A DNA stretch of 64,000 nucleotides from Emergomyces orientalis (taxonomy: Eukaryota > Ascomycota > Eurotiomycetes > Onygenales > Ajellomycetaceae). Position 1 is the stretch's first letter; each line of letters opens with the position of its first letter. Below the pieces are notes generated by a model. It was not told the origin of the DNA and made no database searches. It worked only from the letters and a program-made list of their open reading frames with translations. A program made the translations under genes and the position numbers. The stretch is from positions 491,015 to 555,014 of the forward strand of contig MOWL01000005.1 of NCBI GenBank assembly GCA_002110485.1, in the 5' to 3' direction. Below, piece by piece: positions 32,946 to 45,355 of the stretch.

Positions 32946-35769
32946 TTGTTGGGATATCGTCCGGAATCTGCCTTTAAACAATCCAGGTGCGGAAATCCGA
33001 GGGCGCCAGAGCTAAACGAGGATACCCTGAGAACATCAAAAATTCTGACGATCCAATGCGATCGTTTGTTTGCATATGATTATTGAAGGAAAGAAAGGGG
33101 GGGAATTTTGTTGTAGACAACAGTGAGCTTTGTTGACCTCAAGAGGCTGTGAGATGGTGAACGGTTATGGTGGTAAGGAAGTTTGACGGGAGGCGACGAG
33201 GGAAGAATGGGAAGGGGAAGGAAAAAAAAGAAACAATGATGATGATGGCTAGTGGCAGATTACTGTTTCGTGACGCTACAGCGTACACATCCCTTCCACC
33301 AGCGCCAAAAAGCAAAAACAAAATGAAAAAGGGAAAAAGAATCCCGCGGGAGCCCGAGCATGCGACAGGGCATCCTCAATAATTTTCGCGGGCGGTGGGA
33401 CCGAACAGTAGCCTACCGGCTAACGTGTCCAGCCCCATCCCTGTTCGCTACTGTGTGCTAAAGAGCCAACAAATTACTAGGGTATGAGGGGGCGATGGAG
33501 CGATAAAACCGGCTTGAGTACTAGGGGAGCGAGTCAAAAGCCACCATTACCGCAATCATGACAGTGGGGGGGGAAAGCAATGAACGACATTTTGTGCCAT
33601 TCCCTCCCTCCAATGCCGAGCGCAAGCAGGTCTGCTGTGACACACTGGGGCGCAGGTGAAGGTCTTCTAAGCATCGCCATGCTTGGTGGGAATAATATAA
33701 TAAATAATGACACCCCCTCACATCGGCTCAAAAAAACAATAATTACGATCACAAATTTGGAGGAACAAATAGCTTGCGTGAACTTGACAGGCAGTCCTTT
33801 TGCTATATCAAGTACCCACCCCCGGAAAACAGACCCAGGGATACAACAGGCTGCCAAGGCCCCTCCATATTTAACACACTGCATTTCATTCTCTTGCTTT
33901 TTTACGTTCCGAAAAATTTATAATTCTTTCCTGTTTAACTCGACTCACGGTTTGGATACGACCGGACCTGGAGAAATCCTGGGAAGAGGGATTCTGGGGG
34001 AAAATATTCCTGACTAGTAATGGGACGGGAAGGGTTCGATCCAATGGATTAAGTTTAGGATTGAGGCGGCTAAGGGGGGAGCAAAGCTGCGGATCCACCG
34101 TACCGTGGAAACGCAGCTCCCTCTGCATCATTTCATGGTGCAGCAAGCAGCACGCACGAGTAACCCACGAATGCGTACCATAGTACCGCGACAAGGAATC
34201 TGAGCTTGATTGGTTGGTTAAGAGTTCCCTGCTTAAGACATTAGCCTTTTAGCTACCTGCCTACCCAGGTAGAAATCTTCCTCATTATATCAGGATTCAT
34301 TGGGCATGGTTGTTTTATTTTCCCCATCTCCCACGGACAGACTGCCTTGACATCTTTTTCATCTCCCTCCTGGGCCCATGCACAGTGCCTACCTTCTCCA
34401 CGCATTTTGGTAATTTCCCAAGGTTCCTGCAAATCACAGCCTTTCAGCCCAAAGGCACTTCCGTGACCCTCCTCCTCGCTATTGGATCAATCGGCCAACT
34501 AAGAGTTCCAGCCGAAATACAAAAACCATATATTTACGTGTTGGTGGTTTTATTGTTAATTTTCGCACAAGGGGTAAATGAAGCGACGCCTTATTTATAC
34601 TCAATAGGGACAGTGAAGATCCAGGCAAGCAGTGTATGTTGAAAGCATCTTTCTTTTTAATTTAAATTTTAATACCTGTTTTGAAGAGTACTAGTTTACC
34701 AAAAGGAATTTTGATTTCTGTAATTCTTTGAGAACCTAGATGCAAGGGTGATAGATTTCATTGCTTACCATAAAAAGCCAGCACTTCCTCAAATGCATAA
34801 ATAGAAACCAGCTGCTATCTTTGATAGAGCGGATAGTATGATCATTGGTTACAGATTGCATTTTCATCTTTAGCTGATCATAATCAGACATATCACTGCT
34901 GTCCTGCAGCTCATCTGTCATTTTAGGATTGTTTGTAACAAAGAAAAAAAGCTGTTGAAAGCAGCGGTAATTTTTGGTAGTTCACTTTAAATAATCTATT
35001 TTATATCTAAATAAGTAAAGGATGAAGCGGTAGCAGATTATGAAAATGAATCACAAAATTGAGAACACTACTTCCTAAACACTTACTTAAAGCTTCTGTG
35101 AATCATTTTGTAAACCATACTAATCAGAGCTCATTTGAAATGATCTGAAGAGTGTTATCAAGGCAGTGTAAATCTTCACTTTATCTTTCTGTGGAACTGT
35201 GGTGTCCCACAATATTCCTGTCTGTTATCTACTGGAAACTCTGTCGTTGAAAATAGGTTGCAGAAAACGCATGTGGCTGTCTCGACAAGCTCTCTCCTCA
35301 ACATCAAGGTAGAGACAAATTGATTCCAAGCTCCGCCAGCTGCCCTTTGTTAAGGCACTGTGCTCGGAAGTTTTTATTCTTCTGAAGATACAATTGAAGC
35401 GACAGTATATCCTCGCCTTCAAATGAGGGCTTACCCTTGAATAACCCCTGAATACTTCAACACGAGAAAGTAATGTCTTCTTTTTCCTAATATTTCTTAC
35501 CATGCGGCAACTTTTGGCTTGGTGTAACTCTTAACACATCCATATATGCGCCAGTTCGCATGTACGGAGTATATATATTGCACCTACACATGTATGCGCA
35601 CCCCATGTATGTACGTGTACACATATATACATATACTATGCGTGTGTAATGCATGAATTGAGGCTATATCTCATATTCGCTGCACTGTTAAACCCCCGTG
35701 TTGGTTATTATAAGGGAACAGGAGGTTGTTTCTACGATGTTGCACGTGTTCTCATGTACGCAGAGGCAA
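32946..35769. other. Long intergenic region, partly AT-rich
   Basis: Starts with the rxt3 5' flank. From about 34.2 to 35.7 kb the sequence is AT-rich and low in ORFs, ending in TA/TG-rich simple sequence (35560-35660). Frames at 33580-34017 (+), 34310-34642 (+) and 35225-35503 (-) show no domain. No gene is supported. Confidence 0.5.
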
Positions 35770-36258
35770 AAATGTACATGTACAGTACATACATCACATA
35801 GGTTATAATCCGTACATCGTCGATTTGATCCAAATCATAGGGCCTCATCGAAACCACGAAAGTACCTTGTGTGAAAACACTCGCAGGGCAGAGGGGGATC
35901 TTGGTTCTGTACATCGGACAGTTCCTCTGCATGACAGTGTGGCGAGGGGAGAGCCCCCGCAGCCGTAAGCGCACTCTCGGAACTGAATGAACATCCAACC
36001 AAAAATCCAACATGATCCTCAGTCCAATCATCGACTATATTCTGACATTGAAACTTAGCCAATTTGCCATCCCTATACACCATGTAACGGGGGATATCGG
36101 TACGAAGGTCGATTTCAGCTGCAATGGCGGAATCTTGAATATTGGCCATCCATGACTTTAGATCTGAATATTTACCAACAATTTTAGATTCCGCAAGGAG
36201 GACAGGGAACAGGGTTGCGCTGGCAGAGTAGCCGGAAGTCTTGAGCGTATTGCGAGGG
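35770..36258 (-). pseudogene. Decayed D-glutamate-cyclase-like gene (DUF1445/UPF0317)
   Basis: Three frames read in order on the minus strand give family motifs: SQYAQDFRLLCQRNPVPCP (about 36258-36206); then LLAESKIVGKYSDLKSW, DIPRYMVYRDG and DHVGFLVGCSFSSESAL (about 36204-35960); then SPRHTVMQRNCPMYRT, IPLCPASVF and TFVVSMRPYDLDQIDDV (about 35953-35790). The frame changes near 36205 and within the C5 run at 35953-35957, and homology ends in simple sequence near 35770. Intact members are about 260-300 aa with the Cys-containing GCSFSFE core; only about 155 residues remain here, so both ends are missing. UPF0317 proteins are related to D-glutamate cyclase (Pfam D-glu_cyclase). I infer a truncated, frameshifted relic. 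Confidence 0.8.
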
Positions 36259-36930
36259 TGTACCTAATACATGTAGGTACAGCGCAGGAATCAGGCGTAT
36301 TTAGCCTTGGAACGCTGTGTTCCGTTGGTGGATGCTGGGGGGAATCTGCTAGTGGTGCGTCAAAGTCAAACAGCCAACGCAATTATTGGCAATATAAATG
36401 CTCCGTGAGAACATGTACACTCTGGGATGGAATGCATGGTTGGCAGGCTGGTTAGGTCAACCCGGTTGCATATCCCGTTTTGGCACAAAAACCTGGACAG
36501 GAACCGTGAACCTTACTGGTTATTCGTGTCCCATTTTCCATTTCATATGGATAAATTTGTTGCCGAACTGGAAATCTTTCGGTTTTTAGTTAGGGCTTGG
36601 AGTTGTCACGTGCATCAAAGCTGTCAGACAGAACGAGCGCATGATACTATGATAAAGAAACCATGAACGTCCAGCCAGGCAGGCATCTAGCTGCAAATCA
36701 TGATCTGATAACCTATAACCTGCTCACCAAGCACTAATGAAAGTTATGAGATATAGGATATTGCTAAAAAAAAAAGAGGGAACAGTTGTATGCCATTATT
36801 CTGAACGTTAAGAAAATTGACGGGCCCTCCCGTAACTTAGGTTCCTCCTTGCCATCTCCACCTCCAGATCTCCGGTACACCTAATTTGAAGGCAATCTGG
36901 GATATTCACCGCATCCCATGAACCTGTCCC
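36259..36930. other. Intergenic between DUF1445 relic and btn1
   Basis: Probably holds decayed 5' sequence of the relic and the btn1 promoter. Scattered in-frame codons upstream of 36258 may be further pseudogene sequence, but no motif is clear. Confidence 0.45.
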
Positions 36931-38554
36931 ATGCCTGATTCGGACAATCTTGATGCTCCAATGCTTCCACTCCCTGGTGCGCCATCTTCTTCGTGGGCTA
37001 TCTTCCGCGGACGACTTCGAGCCTTATTCAACGGTGCAGATCCGAGAGTGTGCACCGCATTCTGGTGTTTTGGTGAGACAGATCTCTCTTGATGATCGAG
37101 AAGTTTCACCAGCCAAAACAAAAACATATGTATGACACAAAGGCAACTAACTCCATGCAGGTTTAATAAATAATGTCCTATACGTAATCATCCTTTCTGC
37201 CGCCCTTGACCTCGTCGGCCCTAACACCCCCAAAGGCGTCGTCCTCCTCGCCGACGTGGTCCCCTCCTTCTTCACCAAACTATGTGCCCCTTACTTCATC
37301 CATGCCATCCCCTATCCTGTCCGTATCCTAATATTTGCCACTCTATCCGCCTGCGGCATGCTCCTCATCGCACTCTCACCGGCCTACATACCAAATTCCC
37401 CAACCGGGAACCCCATAACAACCAAAATGCTCGGAGTAATTCTCGCCAGTCTCTCAAGTGGGGGCGGCGAATTGAGCTTTTTGGGTCTGACGCATTTTTA
37501 CGGACCGTTCAGTCTTGCAGCGTGGGGCAGCGGGACTGGAGCGGCGGGGCTGGTGGGTGCCGGTGCATATGCGATGGCAACCACGACGTTTGGGTTTGGT
37601 GTGAAGAATACTCTGTTGTTTTCGGCTGGGTTGCCGTTGATTATGCTGCTGAGCTTCTTCATGATTTTACCGCTGGCGCCTTTGAAGTATGCAGTGAAGA
37701 TGGGCGAGTATGGTCATCTTTCTGGGGAGGATGAGGCCGGTGTAGATAGCGTGTTGGGCAGGGGTCGGATACGGCGGAGACAGCTGGACGATGACGGAGA
37801 TGAGAGGGATGGGCTGTTGGGACGGGATTTGGAGGACACGGTGGAGGATGCCAAGGTTGTAGCCAACGGAGGGGATATTTCTTGGTCGCGCTTCAAGGCG
37901 AATCTGAGGAGGGCTCGAGGTTTATTTTTTCCATTGTAAGTTCTCTCCATCGCAGTTTTTATCAATGGTGCCTTTGGCACCCCCAACCCGCTTCTCAAAA
38001 CCATCATAGCCTCATGCTTGACCAACTCTTCCTAACTTCCATCTAGCATGCTCCCCCTCCTACTAGTCTACATCGCAGAATACACCATAAATCAAGGCGT
38101 GTCCCCAACCCTGCTCTTCCCCCTCAAGGAAACACCCTTCGACCACTTCCGCGCTTTCTACCCAGCCTATAATGCCGTCTACCAAGTCGGTGTTTTCATC
38201 TCGCGCTCCTCCACGCCCTTCTTCCGCATTCACAATCTCTACCTCCCTTCATTCCTCCAAGTAATCAACTTGGGCATCCTCGTCCTCCATGCTCTATTCA
38301 ACTTCATTCCCAACGTGTATATCATATTCCTCATCATCTTCTGGGAAGGATTGCTGGGCGGGCTGGTGTATGTGAATACATTTGCGGAGATCTCGGACCG
38401 GATACCGAAAGAGGACCGGGAGTTTTCTTTAGGGGCGACGACGGTGAGCGATTCCGCGGGTATCTGTGTGGCAGGATTTCTCGGGATGGTGGTGGAGGTC
38501 TGGCTGTGTGATTGGCAGGTGACGAGGGGGAGAGGTTACTGTAAGAAGCTGTAG
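36931..38554 (+). CDS. btn1: Battenin/CLN3-family lysosomal (vacuolar) membrane protein
   Basis: Three exons, 36931-37072, 37161-37935 and 38047-38554 (475 codons, 474 aa). Joins are TTTG|GTGAGA...TGCAG and CCATT|GTAAGT...TCTAG. Family motifs include FWCFGLINNVLYVIILSAALDLVG near the N-terminus, the LADVVPSFFTKL segment, SSGGGELSFL followed by WGSGTGAAGLVGAGAY, and AEYTINQGVSPTLLFP after the second junction. About ten hydrophobic spans are visible, with an acidic/basic hydrophilic loop at about residues 225-290. Btn1 in yeasts affects vacuolar pH, arginine transport and endosome-Golgi traffic. An ATG at 36919 is followed quickly by a stop, so 36931 is the better start. Confidence 0.92.
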
Positions 38555-40046
38555 CGTGAAAATAGGGATTTTGGGGGTGGTTTATGTATTATGATTTGCC
38601 TATTTGTTTGCATGTATGATTCCCATTTTTGGCATATGGCACTGATTTCGTTGGCTACGGAGTATATGATTCCCGGCCTATTCGGACGAGGGCGTCTTGT
38701 GAGCATATAGTCTTACTTTCATTTGTTATCTGGAGCAATCTGCACGGCGCCTGGTGGATAGCATATTACTTCCCATACTACGAACCATATGTATAGTACT
38801 ACATGCCCCTACCTATGTATTTAGGATATCTATTTCGTTTTGGGTTTATTTTCAACTTGTTTTGTCAGCGGATAACTGTTCCTTCTACCCGGTCATGTAA
38901 TTTAACAAGCTCTAAAACCTGTTTCAAGCATGGCATACAACTACTACTGACTTACACAACGAAGCAACAGCGAATAAATTCTACTTTCTTCCAAAACCCT
39001 CCGCCCCTCTATATAAAAGTTATGGAAAAAGAGGTCACAAGCCCTACCATTACTAAGTTGGTTGCGGAGAGTTATGGGATAAACGCGGGTAGAAATGACA
39101 AAACGATACACGCCGTAATAAAAAGGGGCTCCCCTCAGGTATGTAGATTACAGGCTCAATTACAGTGGGGGGTAACCAGCCTGTATTGTAATTTTTCACA
39201 TGCCAGCGCAATCACATGCTTTACAGCTGCTGAATCAATGATGACGATGAAATTTGTATTGGAAGAAAAACAAACTAATCCCATGGAGATATTTTATTAT
39301 TTATTATTATATGAAGGGAGGGGGGTGGGACTGGATATTAGTATTGATACGGGGTAAATGGTAAAACGATTGAGTACTCGCATTTTAGAACCTCTTTCAT
39401 ATTCGGATTGTGTTGGCAAACAAAGGGAGGGGATTATATTATTATTAGGCTTTTTGAGAAACAGCGTTTCGCCTCCCCAATCTACTACTGCTGGTAAGTA
39501 TCTGGCCAGCTATCCCAGCTCACATCAGCTAGCTCACTTTTCTTATCCTTTTGTCCCTTCACATGTACTTAGGAACATATATATTAGCATTGTTCAAGTC
39601 ACCCCAGTTTGATCTGAATATTTGGCCTTATCTTTCTTTTTCATTTCGGCACCGTTCAGCAAGCCCAAGTTCTTTCCCCCTCCTCTACTGTGGCGGCCCC
39701 ATACCTGGGATCTACAAGGGTAGCAAGATAGGCGGCGCGCATAGACGGGATAGCCGAGATTGACAAGATTGATCTTCTTTGGCGTTAAGGGAACGGGATT
39801 CTGGGGTGGTATTTCGGGTGTATTCGTTTTGAATACCAGAAAAAGCGAGCCCGGCTGCCCGGGTTGGATTTAAACTGATTTCTCTTTGTACTTTGTCTTC
39901 TCCCTTTGCAAATAAAGGGAACATCTATGAATACCTCACCTGCGTGAGTTTTGGCGTCTTGAATTGGAAAAAGGTCAAGATGATAGGTTCGTGTTTTGTT
40001 TGCCTCATCTAATATCCAATTGTCCCCGGGGGTGTGCCCACGACTG
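38555..40046. other. Intergenic, 5' flank of the lipase-like gene
   Basis: A 184-codon frame at 38803-39357 (+) lacks a convincing start, domain or compositional signal and I do not call it. The sequence from about 39480 to 39960, rich in CTTTT and TCACTT, may be a long 5' UTR or promoter. Confidence 0.5.
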
Positions 40047-42858
40047 ATGCAACTGTTTCTAGATCATGTCCTGGGTAGGCCATCGACCCAGTTTCGCAAG
40101 ATACAGGTCTTTGCGGTTGTGTCCTTTTGGTTCTTGTATCTCCTCCGGTGCGTGTTGATACCACCCCTTTATCTGTGGGGCTTGGTCAGATCTGGCTCTC
40201 CCTATCCCTATCTTTCAACAACAAAATTAAATTGACTGACATATATATCATGTCATTTGCAGAGGCAACAACCATGGTCCGCCTGGTATTCGCCTCCTGT
40301 CATCCCGCTTATACAAGCGAGTCACCCCATGGCAGGCCACTGTCATGACCTTCCTGGGATTGTACCTATCCCGAAACTTTGCGAAACTAGTAGGCCTCGA
40401 GTCTCCCGAGCCTCTTGCGAATCTATATTCCCGGTCCTATTTCCGTGCCACGTGGGTAACCACGGCACTGGATGCTGGGTTCTGGACGGCAATGAACATT
40501 AAGAAGAAATGGCTACGGGACCTAGCATCCGTCATCTTCTCATTTTACTACCTCATTGCCGCAGAGCATGCAGATGAGAAAGTCCGGAAGGTTAGAGCGA
40601 TGTTGACCGTGGAACACTTACGAGTATCGTGGAACAAAGCCACGACACCATACCTGGCATTCGTCGGAAAGCTTTTGCGCCCACGCCTAATGGACTACCC
40701 GCCGGTTCAGATTCGGATTCCGAGGCCGAAAGAATCATCGTACAAGGAACACTGCATTGCATGGCTGTATTATAATGGCCCGCTCAGTACGTTGAAGAAC
40801 CAGACTAATATAGTCCTGGATATCCCCGGTGGCGGGTTTGTGGCTATGGGTCCACGAATGAGTGATGATAAACTCCTAGCCTGGGCTGGTAGGACCGGTG
40901 TGCCGGTCCTCAGTTTGGATTACAAAAAGGCACCCGAACATCCGTATCCGTATGCGCTTAACGAGTGCTATGATGTTTATCACACTATTGTCAGTAGCCG
41001 TGGCCGTTGCATGGGGCTAAGTGGCAAAGTCCGTCCCAATATTGTCATCACGGGTGACAGTGCTGGCGGGAACTTGGCTGCTGGTCTCACACTGATGGTG
41101 CTTCAGTCGGGAAGCACGAATGCACGGAAATGGCGGGGAGAGGACTCGCTACCTCCTCCGGCTGGCCTGGTGCTTATTTACCCGTCATTAGATATGAACA
41201 TCGGCAGCTGGATGACGGATGAGGAAATGTCATTGATCCGGGAGCGAGGAATGCGGGAGACGAATCGTAATATCCTCCGAAGGAAAAGTGAGGACTACTA
41301 CAAGTTAACCCCCGCTACCTCCCGCCTGTCAAACGACAACGATTCCCCAGAGCATCCCGTCGTCCATGACTATTTCGCTCAGCAGCATGCCGGCGTAATA
41401 CACGAGGAATGCGAACCAACACTAGACACCGAAAACATCGAAAAACCCGTCCCAGGAAATACTGCCTCCCAAGTCGTGGCCATAGCTGACACGCACCCCA
41501 AGCAGATCAAAACCCGCCTCGCTGTCTCCTCCATGATCTCTTACTTCAACGACCGCATCCTGACCCCTGAAATGATGCGTGCCATGATAATTCTCTACAT
41601 TGGCCCCTACAACCGTCCAGACTTTAGCACAGACTTCCTGCTTTCCCCACTTCTCGCTCCTGAAGCGCTCCTAGCGCGTTTTCCCAAAACATATTTCCTG
41701 ACGGGGGAACGAGACCCACTCGTTGACGACACTGTGATTTTCGCAGGACGCATACGCCAGGCGAAGCTGCATCGGTTCCGCGAACGACAAGAACTGGGGC
41801 TTGAGAAGTCGAAGGTGGAGTTCAATGAGAAGGCCCATGTCGAGGTGTCTCTCATTCCAGGCATTTCACATGGATTTTTGCAGTTCGCTTCCGTTTTTCC
41901 TGAAGCGTGGAAACAAATCTTCCGCTGCTCGCGGTGGATCCAGGAGCTGTTTGCGAATGCTGCGGAAAGAAACTCCGCGGTTGAACGGGATCTTATGGCG
42001 TCGTCGATGATGTCTCTCGCGTCTCGTCGACGGCAAGGGGCGAGCTCAGAGGCTGTCAAAGCCAGTACGCCTTCAACCACGTCGACGATTCTGGTAGATC
42101 CTGGAGCTAGCCAAAGACGCAACGTGGATAACGATGGATCCCGACATCACCAACGAGGGCTGACCGGGGAGTCATCGGGTGATGAAGATCGGCCGTTGGA
42201 AATGACCAGACTGAGCATGACCAAACGCTCATGTGCCTCGCTTGAAGGGAAGTCACCGCCTGCTGCTTCTCCGTCATCCTTGTCCTCCTCGTCGTCTCCT
42301 TATCGGTCTCCAGCGGATGCCTCCCTATTACTACCAGAAAGTAATACAGCTACGCGCACAGGAACCTCGCCGCCTTCCCTCCCACCATCGGATTTCCCAT
42401 CTCCAAGTCCAGTCGCTATCCTTGCGAGGGAAAACCCTGAGTCCGTTAAAAATAATCCCACCCGGCGCCCTGCACCTCGAAAAGGTGCCGGCAGACAACT
42501 CCAGCAGCAGCAGCAGCAGCAGCCGCAGCCAAATGGGAACACAACAAAACCAAGTGGCCCAAGCCCCGCTCTCTCACTCTCTTCCCTACCGCCTCCCGCC
42601 CAATTCAACAAGGTCAACGGAAATCACGCACGCAACGGTAGCAATAACAACGAGCCAACCCACAGCGACGACGACGACGATGACGTCGATGCAAATGACA
42701 AGAAGGTCCCCCCCTGGCGTAAGCCTATGATGACAATGTCTCTGCAACGTGAGCGGAGTTTGGCAAGCTTGCCCAGCGAGGAAGATTTGTTGGGGAGGCG
42801 CATGAACGGTTTGGCGGGTGGGTTGATGGGGATTGGGGAAGGGGCGAGGACGCCTTAG
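40047..42858 (+). CDS. Membrane-anchored hormone-sensitive-lipase-like hydrolase
   Basis: Two exons, 40047-40147 and 40263-42858 (899 codons, 898 aa), joined CTCCG|GTGCGT...TTTGCAG. An N-terminal hydrophobic span (VFAVVSFWFLYLL) suggests a signal anchor, perhaps in ER or lipid droplets. The alpha/beta-hydrolase core has the oxyanion-loop IPGGGFVAMG (Pro where HSL enzymes usually have His) near residue 222 and the nucleophile motif GDSAGG with Ser near 300. It also has the acid in GERDPLVDD (Asp near 518) and the catalytic His in GISHGFLQF (near 570). The last ~270 residues are Ser/Pro/Gln-rich and disordered. The upstream frame is open, so a further 5' exon could exist; the ATG at 40047 gives MQLFLDHVLGRPS, which resembles related fungal N-termini. 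The substrate (steryl ester or acylglycerol) is unknown. Confidence 0.85.
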
Positions 42859-43264
42859 GATTCGAATTGAAAAAAGCGAAGCATTTATAGTTTATGTTTT
42901 AACAAGTAGCCTTTTTTTTCTTCCTTTGCCATTGGTGGAAGAGGGGGGAGGGGGTCATTTTCCTTTTGTTTTTTTCTTCTTCTTTTTAATTGCATTGCGA
43001 GTGGCTTGGTTTTAGCATGATACATATATATATAGTTTATTCATTTGTGTTTGCATATATGGCTTTGTATATAGATATACGTATATATACACACCAATAT
43101 TAAGAATAATAAATTTGAATAATGTTCATGATTATTGCCCCCTGATCGCCCATCATATGCTGCCATCGCAGACCAGGGCTCTTCCTCATTTGAGGTTTTT
43201 TGCGAGGCAGACCTGGGAATTCCATGAGGTGAAAACTCTTATCCATAATGGTATATTGAACTCA

Positions 43265-43265
<1 letters not shown>

Positions 43266-43297
<32 letters not shown>
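43266..43297. repeat. (ATT)n microsatellite
   Basis: About ten uninterrupted ATT units. Confidence 0.9.
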
Positions 43298-43442
43298 TCT
43301 ACACCACTTGATCCCGAGGATATGTGGGGAGGCAGCTAGTATACAAAGTGAGAAAAACCTTGAGCTATCTAATATAGCTCTGATCTAAAAACCCCCTGAA
43401 CAGCAAATCTATTCAACATTTATAATCACTTCAAGTACCGCG

Positions 43443-43486
43443 GAGCAGCTCCCGCTGCTCTTAGAGAAGATGGTGCATAGCACCAT
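43443..43486. other. Two adjacent perfect hairpins
   Basis: GAGCAGC-TCCC-GCTGCTC (43443-43460) and ATGGTGC-ATA-GCACCAT (43470-43486) are each perfect 7-bp stems, separated by 9 nt. They may form structure in a LINE-derived RNA or be element termini. Confidence 0.55.
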
Positions 43487-43584
43487 GAGAAGACAAGAAA
43501 ATCCTCTATATCATCATCATCTCTGTCTGAACATAAGAAAGACTTCTAATGAATGTGACATCTCATGCTGTGTGTCTGCCGCTC

Positions 43585-43712
43585 ATCGCGCAGACTTCAA
43601 CATCCTGAAGTGCTTGTAGCGTGCAGGCCACTCAACTCCGCGCTTGTGGTGCGCCCGGTCACCCAACTTCACGCTTGCAGCGCGCCAGTCCATTCAGATC
43701 CGCGCTTCAAGC
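43585..43712. repeat. Degenerate tandem repeat of about 31-34 bp
   Basis: Roughly four copies share a CGCTTG(T/C)(A/G)GCG(T/C)GC core followed by a (C/T)CA-x-TTCA/CTCAA stretch. It is CpG-rich in contrast to the CpG-poor sequence that follows. Confidence 0.5.
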
Positions 43713-43799
43713 TCACTATTTTCTGGTAGAGTCTCACTCTTCGCGCCCTTCACTCTCTGATATGCATCAGCTGTGTTTCTTAGTTATGCTGTGCATCTC

Positions 43800-45355
43800 A
43801 TTCCGCCCTTCTCTCACTTAACACCTTGGCTAGGGAGAACTGTCTGAGAATGTCCTGCTTGAGTCATCACTTAATGAGTCTGTGCAGTTCTTTCTTGATA
43901 TTCAGTAATCACTTCTTATTCACTCTGCTCTTCTGCTCCAGCTCCGTGTGTTCTTCACTGAATCATGTACAGTGTATCATCACATGCAGCACCATTTCAT
44001 GCTTATATTCACATGAACATTTCAGTGTGGGGAAGTCAGGAACTCTTCTTCTGTGAAGGAACACTGCAAGGCCTGTCTTACTGGTACACAGCTGAACTAT
44101 CAATGAGCTTCAGGCCTTGCTCAGGCTCTCATGTCATCTTAGTAGCTCTACATCTGGAGGCCTGTCAAACAGTTCTTTTCATGGTGTTGTGCATGCTCTT
44201 CATCTGTTTTGTCATTTTATCATTGTCTTCTCCCTCACTCATCTCTTGAAGACTCAGTTATGCACACTGTTTTCTTGTCTTTTCTGCTTTTTCAGTTGTT
44301 TTGTCTGTCTCACCCAATTTACACTCCACCCCTGCTGCATGCTCACTGGGTGCAGTACTGTCTTCACTGATTGCATTCCTCTGTTATTCCTTCTGCGAAG
44401 TCTGACTCTGATCTGCACACATGTCTGTTTTATCTGCTTCATGATTTCTGACTTCTTAAGCTGCTCAGTTACTCTGGCCATCACACTGTCTAGATGTATC
44501 TTCAGAGGCAGTGTGGCTGTCTCCACCTTCAGTGAGATGATTGAAGTAGCTCTGTAGATCTCTGTAATGATTTGTAGGCATTTCTTTTGAATCTTCTTCA
44601 GACTGGCTAGCAGCTGGTGTTGATGTCGCGGTTCATGTTGTGTCGCCTGTGATTGATGCTATGTCAGCGCTCTGTATTCTATTGCGGGCCTTATCACTGC
44701 ATTGTAGACCCTCCGGGCATGCTGCAGTGACAGGCCTCAGGTTGACTGTGTTGTTCAAGTTAGAGCATCTATCTGTGATTTCACTCTGTCTATTATTTTA
44801 CTGACATGGCTATGCCATCTCAGCTTAGAGTCAAGCCAGATGCCTAGCACCTGCATCTCCCTCTGTGACTTGATCACTTGCTGTGGCAATTGCAGTGAGT
44901 GTTCTAGATTGAATCTAGTTCTTGTTCTGATAAAGTGCATGAGCTCATACTTCTGTGATGCAAAGATTGCTTCATGTCTGCTCACTCAAAGCTCACAGCT
45001 GGAATGAATCTGCGCCAGATGCGCACAATTCACTTTGATTGAGTTGTCATATACTAGAATGTTCACATTGTCTACAAATTCTATACAGCTGACAGACTCA
45101 CTTCACAGTGTATATATTCTGAGCAACTTCTCATTGTAGAATAAGAACAGAATGAGTGATAAAAGTGATCTCTGTGAAATATCTGTATTTATTTTAAAGA
45201 CTTCAGTTTTCTGCTCATTAAATACTAGTGTCACCTTGCATCTCTGCATGAATGAGTTGACTCATTCAGTCAGCTGTCTGAGCAGTTCTCTTTTTCTTAG
45301 AATGTGTACTAGATGATTTCTGAGCACTCTGTCATAGATCTCTGAAATGTTCAGT
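43800..45355 (-). mobile_element. Degenerate Tad-like LINE (reverse transcriptase region)
   Basis: Minus-strand fragments in broken frames match LINE reverse transcriptase: FVDN-VNILVYDNSIK near 45078-45050 (the YADD/FVDD catalytic box with the second Asp changed to Asn), HEAIFASQKYELMHF, then VLGIWLDSKLRWHSHV, and ARRVYNAVIRPAIEYRA near 44700. Several stops look like TGG-to-TGA changes. The sequence is poor in CpG and rich in TpG/CpA. The element is dead and lacks ORF1 and the rest of ORF2. A homologous remnant in the same orientation lies at 58785-59520. Confidence 0.8.

Larger units (their letters stand above)
42859..43799. other. Border between gene island and repeat island
   Basis: AT-rich 3' flank, then an (ATT)n tract, two adjacent perfect hairpins and a degenerate tandem repeat. 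No gene is seen. Confidence 0.55.

Noticed and set aside
33580..34017. 145-codon plus-strand frame downstream of the rxt3 promoter
   Set aside because: No domain or splice context; overlaps equally long antisense frames, as expected by chance.
38803..39357. 184-codon plus-strand frame between btn1 and the hydrolase
   Set aside because: No recognisable motif, AT-rich low-complexity parts, and an adjoining second frame of the same kind; likely chance.
42300..42617. Cys/Gly-rich antisense frame
   Set aside because: Shadow of the CAG-rich tail of the lipase-like gene.
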